Shown here in pieces: positions 61,588 to 64,000 of a stretch of 64,000 bases of DNA. Numbering within the stretch: position 1 is the first letter of the stretch; each line of letters starts with the position of its first letter. This DNA comes from Clostridium_AD sp050717535. GTDB taxonomy: Bacteria; Bacillota; Clostridia; Clostridiales; Clostridiaceae. The stretch covers positions 62,001-126,000 of the forward strand of contig NZ_JBOITM010000041.1 in the NCBI RefSeq assembly GCF_050717535.1, given 5' to 3'. The position numbers were made by a program, and so were the translations under genes. The notes under the pieces are model-generated. The model did not search any database, was not told the origin of the DNA, and saw nothing but the letters and a program-made list of their open reading frames with translations.

Positions 61588-63024
61588 TTAATAAGCTCTT
61601 CCCCAAGTAACCATGGATTTAGCTGGTTTTCCACAACATAAGCAAACACCTTTATCCTCTGGTTGATCAAATGGTATACATCTAGAGGAAGCACCTGCTA
61701 TTTCTTTTACTCTATCTTCACAAGTCAGGTCTCCACACCATGGAGCATTAACAAAGCCTAAAGTTTTATCTAGGATTTCTTTTACTTCTTCAACGGTGTT
61801 TGCACTAAATGTTCTTTTGTTTTGTATAGTTCTAGCTTTTTCAAGTAATGATTTTTGAATATCTGCTAAAATTTCTGGAACTTTTGTTTCGAGTTCTGTC
61901 ATTGGAACAATGATTTTTTCTCTAGTATCACGTCTGACTAAAACCACTTGATTATTTTCTATATCTTTTGGACCAACTTCTAGGCGGAGTGGAACACCTT
62001 TCATTTCATATTGGCTAAATTTCCAACCGGCCATTTTGTCGCTGGTATCTATTTTTACTCTAGCTATTTTTGATAGGGTGTTTTTAAGCTCTGTTGCTTT
62101 TTCAATCACACCCTCCTTATGCTGTGCAATTGGAATTATCATAAGTTGAATAGGGGCTATTGCTGGTGGTAATACTAATCCACTATCGTCACCATGAACC
62201 ATAATTATAGCACCTATAATTCTTGTGCTCATTCCCCAAGAAGTTTGGTGAACGTATTCTAACTTACCTGTTTTATCAGTATACTGAATGTTAAAGGCTC
62301 TGGCAAAACCATCTCCAAAGTTATGTGAAGTTCCACATTGTAGCGCTTTACCATCATGCATTAAGCTCTCAATTGTATAAGTATGCTTCGCACCTGCAAA
62401 TTTTTCTTTTTCTGTCTTTTGACCTTTTATAACTGGAATGGCAAGGGTTTCTTCACAAAAAGTTGCATATACATTAAGCATTTTAAGAGTTTCTTCTTGA
62501 GATTCCTCTGCAGTTGCATGAGCTGTATGTCCTTCTTGCCATAGGAACTCTAAAGTCCTAAGAAAAGGTCTTGTAGTTTTTTCCCATCTTACTACAGAAC
62601 ACCATTGATTGTATAATTTAGGAAGATCATTGTAAGATTGAATTATCTTTGCATAGTGATCGCAAAATAATGTTTCAGAAGTAGGCCTAACGCAAAGTCT
62701 CTCTTGTAACAGTTCGTTACCACCGTGTGTTACCCAAGCAACCTCAGGTGCGAAACCTTTAACATGATCTGCTTCTTTTTGTAGTAGACTCTCAGGGATG
62801 AACATTGGCATATATACATTTTCGTGATCTGTATCTTTAAACATTTGATCTAGGGTCTTTTGGATATTTTCCCAGATAGCATAACCATAAGGACGGATTA
62901 CCATGCAACCTCTTATGCTTGCATAATCTGCAAGTTCAGCTTTTTTTACAATATCTGTATACCATTGTGCAAAATCCTCATCCATAGCGGTAATAGATTC
63001 TACTAATTTCTTATTTTTTCCCAT
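61588..63024 (-). CDS. proS: Prolyl-tRNA synthetase (short, archaeal-type)
   Basis: A 478-residue class IIa synthetase charging tRNA-Pro. It is of the short archaeal/eukaryotic type, without the bacterial insertion editing domain. Motifs: GCMVIRPYGYAIWE, RPTSETLFCDHYAK, FLRTLEFLWQEGHTAHAT and a C-terminal zinc-like pair (CEDRVKEIAG, CLCCGKPAK) ending in the conserved WGRAY. The ATG follows GAGAGGAG. The leader carries a T-box. Such proS genes are often linked to proline metabolism in clostridia. Confidence 0.95.
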   Translation of the reverse strand: MGKNKKLVESITAMDEDFAQWYTDIVKKAELADYASIRGCMVIRPYGYAIWENIQKTLDQMFKDTDHENVYMPMFIPESLLQKEADHVKGFAPEVAWVTHGGNELLQERLCVRPTSETLFCDHYAKIIQSYNDLPKLYNQWCSVVRWEKTTRPFLRTLEFLWQEGHTAHATAEESQEETLKMLNVYATFCEETLAIPVIKGQKTEKEKFAGAKHTYTIESLMHDGKALQCGTSHNFGDGFARAFNIQYTDKTGKLEYVHQTSWGMSTRIIGAIIMVHGDDSGLVLPPAIAPIQLMIIPIAQHKEGVIEKATELKNTLSKIARVKIDTSDKMAGWKFSQYEMKGVPLRLEVGPKDIENNQVVLVRRDTREKIIVPMTELETKVPEILADIQKSLLEKARTIQNKRTFSANTVEEVKEILDKTLGFVNAPWCGDLTCEDRVKEIAGASSRCIPFDQPEDKGVCLCCGKPAKSMVTWGRAY

Positions 63025-63067
63025 AATTGTTCTCCTCTCATTTAATATAATTTATAAAAATGAATAC

Positions 63068-63340
63068 AAAAAAAACTCCATCCCTAAAAGGGACCGAGTA
63101 TTATCGGTGGTACCACCCTAGTTGATATAACAAAATATCCACTCAGTTTCTATGTAACGGTAGAAAGCCGCTGTAACTTACTGCAAAAAAAACATTTCGT
63201 ACAGAACTCCAAGGCGGGTTCAAAATGATCTTTTGAAAATCTTACACCAATGATTTTCTCGCTGTGAAAAGATTCCATTTTTACTAATCCTTTTCTTTGA
63301 ATTGGGTATATTCAGTTTTAACAGCAGTTCAATTTATACT
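63068..63340 (-). promoter_or_regulatory. T-box leader of proS
   Basis: On the minus strand the conserved T-box AGGGTGGTACC (63109-63119) is followed by a terminator stem (GTCCC / GGGA) with eight T (63068-63100). Upstream lies a stem I region with GAACCCGCC (63213-63221), which holds a proline triplet (CCC or CCG) as likely specifier. Uncharged tRNA-Pro would stabilise the antiterminator and switch proS on. Confidence 0.9.
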
Positions 63341-63349
63341 TTAAAATTA

Positions 63350-63378
63350 ATCATAGAATAAAAATAATCATATGTCAA
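63350..63378 (-). promoter_or_regulatory. Promoter of the proS T-box leader
   Basis: Minus strand perfect TTGACA (63373-63378), 17-nt spacer, TATGAT (63350-63355). Confidence 0.85.
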
Positions 63379-63589
63379 GACTATTTTATCTCAATTAGGA
63401 GTTTTGAGATTTTAGAATGAAATTAATTAAATATATTTAAATAAGTGTATGTGATACTAAAAACAGAGAAAAATACCTAGAGAAAGAGAAAATAATGATG
63501 GTTTTTATATAATTAAGAGTTTCTGTATGTTATTTTAAATAAAGCAAGTATAATGAAATTAGTAGAGAAATAATAAAGAAGGTGAAAAA

Positions 63590-64000
63590 TTGGCAATCAC
63601 GGAACTATTCTATAATGTTAAAGAGATAATGAATAAAGAATTTATAAAAGTTAATGCAAATGAAAGCATCAAGGATGCCTTAAACAAAATGATTGAAACA
63701 AATAAAGATGAAGTTCTAGTAGTGGACCAGGCAGATGTTCTCATTGGAGTTTTTACCAGGAAAGATATAGCTAAGATTAAAAAAAATAAAAATATATCTT
63801 TTGAAGAAAAGGTTATAAAATATATGAACAAAAATGTGGTTACAATAAATATGAAGGCTTCTGCAAGAGTTGCAAGAAATTTAATGATTGAGAACGGAAT
63901 AGGAAGATTGCCAGTAATTGAAAATGGTGTAATTAGAGGTGTAATTACAAGCAATAATATAAGAGATACTTTCTATCTTAAGCTGGATGGAATGTTTGAT
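63590..64000 (+). CDS. CBS-domain protein, N-terminal part (cut by window end)
   Basis: 137 codons remain open at the end of the window. TTG start after AAGGTG (63579-63584). It has two CBS motifs: residues about 8-60 (VKEIMNKEFIKVNANESIKDAL...VLIGVFTRKDIAKI) and about 75-128 (VIKYMNKNVVTINMKASARVARN...VIRGVITSNNI). CBS pairs bind adenosyl ligands and control attached domains, which are not visible here. Divergent from proS. It could be the start of a CBS-PAS-sigma54-type regulator such as PrdR, but this is only a guess from the neighbourhood. Confidence 0.8.
   Translation, partial: MAITELFYNVKEIMNKEFIKVNANESIKDALNKMIETNKDEVLVVDQADVLIGVFTRKDIAKIKKNKNISFEEKVIKYMNKNVVTINMKASARVARNLMIENGIGRLPVIENGVIRGVITSNNIRDTFYLKLDGMFD

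Noticed and set aside
1..64000. Mobile elements, CRISPR arrays, prophage or defence systems
   Set aside because: No transposase, integrase, cas, phage or restriction genes and no spaced direct repeats of CRISPR type were found; the tandem repeats seen are short and lack unique spacers.

Overview
This window is an AT-rich, tightly packed chromosomal segment from an anaerobic, endospore-forming Firmicute, almost certainly Clostridium sensu stricto (cluster I). Evidence: many sporulation and germination genes (yabG, sipL, a GerA-type receptor operon, spoIIR, ypeB, spoIID, spoIIQ, spoIIID, yyaC), a SipL-type coat morphogenetic protein, a reverse-order rubrerythrin, S-box and T-box leaders, and gene order matching other clostridia. 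I cannot name the species. I see no prophage, insertion sequence, CRISPR array, rRNA or defence island; this is core genome with a few unusual local features.

Layout. 1-12 kb: spore coat and germination block (CotS-like kinase, yabG, veg, sipL, ispE, a 63-residue membrane protein, a three-gene germinant receptor, spoIIR, ypeB). 12-19 kb: ddl, a PP-loop enzyme, a DUF1934 protein, pyrG, a small orphan gene and rho. 19-27 kb: rpmE (minus), tdk, DUF1385, prmC, prfA, a ZIP transporter, sua5, a decayed ywlE-like arginine phosphatase, rpiB and upp. 27-30 kb: redox and stress group on both strands: reverse rubrerythrin, a Crp/Fnr regulator with four clustered cysteines, and a divergent ferredoxin-domain protein. 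30-40 kb: dCMP deaminase, tagO/wecA-type transferase, wecB, and the complete atpIBEFHAGDC operon. 40-48 kb: ywmB, murA, spoIID, spoIIQ, spoIIID, mbl (an order shared with Bacillus), then yyaC (minus) and an anchored orphan. 48-50 kb: five tRNA genes, then an S-box riboswitch and metK. 50-59 kb: recD2, a helicase-dead ComFA-like gene, comFC, a raiA-type structured RNA, hpf, secA and prfB with its programmed frameshift. 59-64 kb: nhaC, a TetR regulator and a T-box-controlled proS on the minus strand, then the start of a CBS-domain gene that runs off the window.

How the parts connect. The sporulation genes cover successive stages: SpoIIR signals SigE activation, SpoIID and SpoIIQ act in engulfment, SpoIIID regulates the mother cell, SipL and YabG act on the coat, and the Ger receptor with YpeB acts in germination. 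The core genes cover nucleotide supply (pyrG, tdk, upp, dCMP deaminase), wall precursors (ddl, murA, tagO, wecB), termination and release (rho, prfA, prfB, prmC) and energy (ATP synthase).

Most interesting signals: an autonomously transcribed raiA RNA with its own promoter inside comFC and its own terminator; a ComFA-like protein without the ATPase motifs; a truncated ywlE retaining C-x5-R-S; 18-nt periodic hairpin repeats at two loci; a 26-nt tandem hairpin repeat between atpG and atpD; and a palindromic operator beside the cysteine-rich Crp/Fnr regulator.
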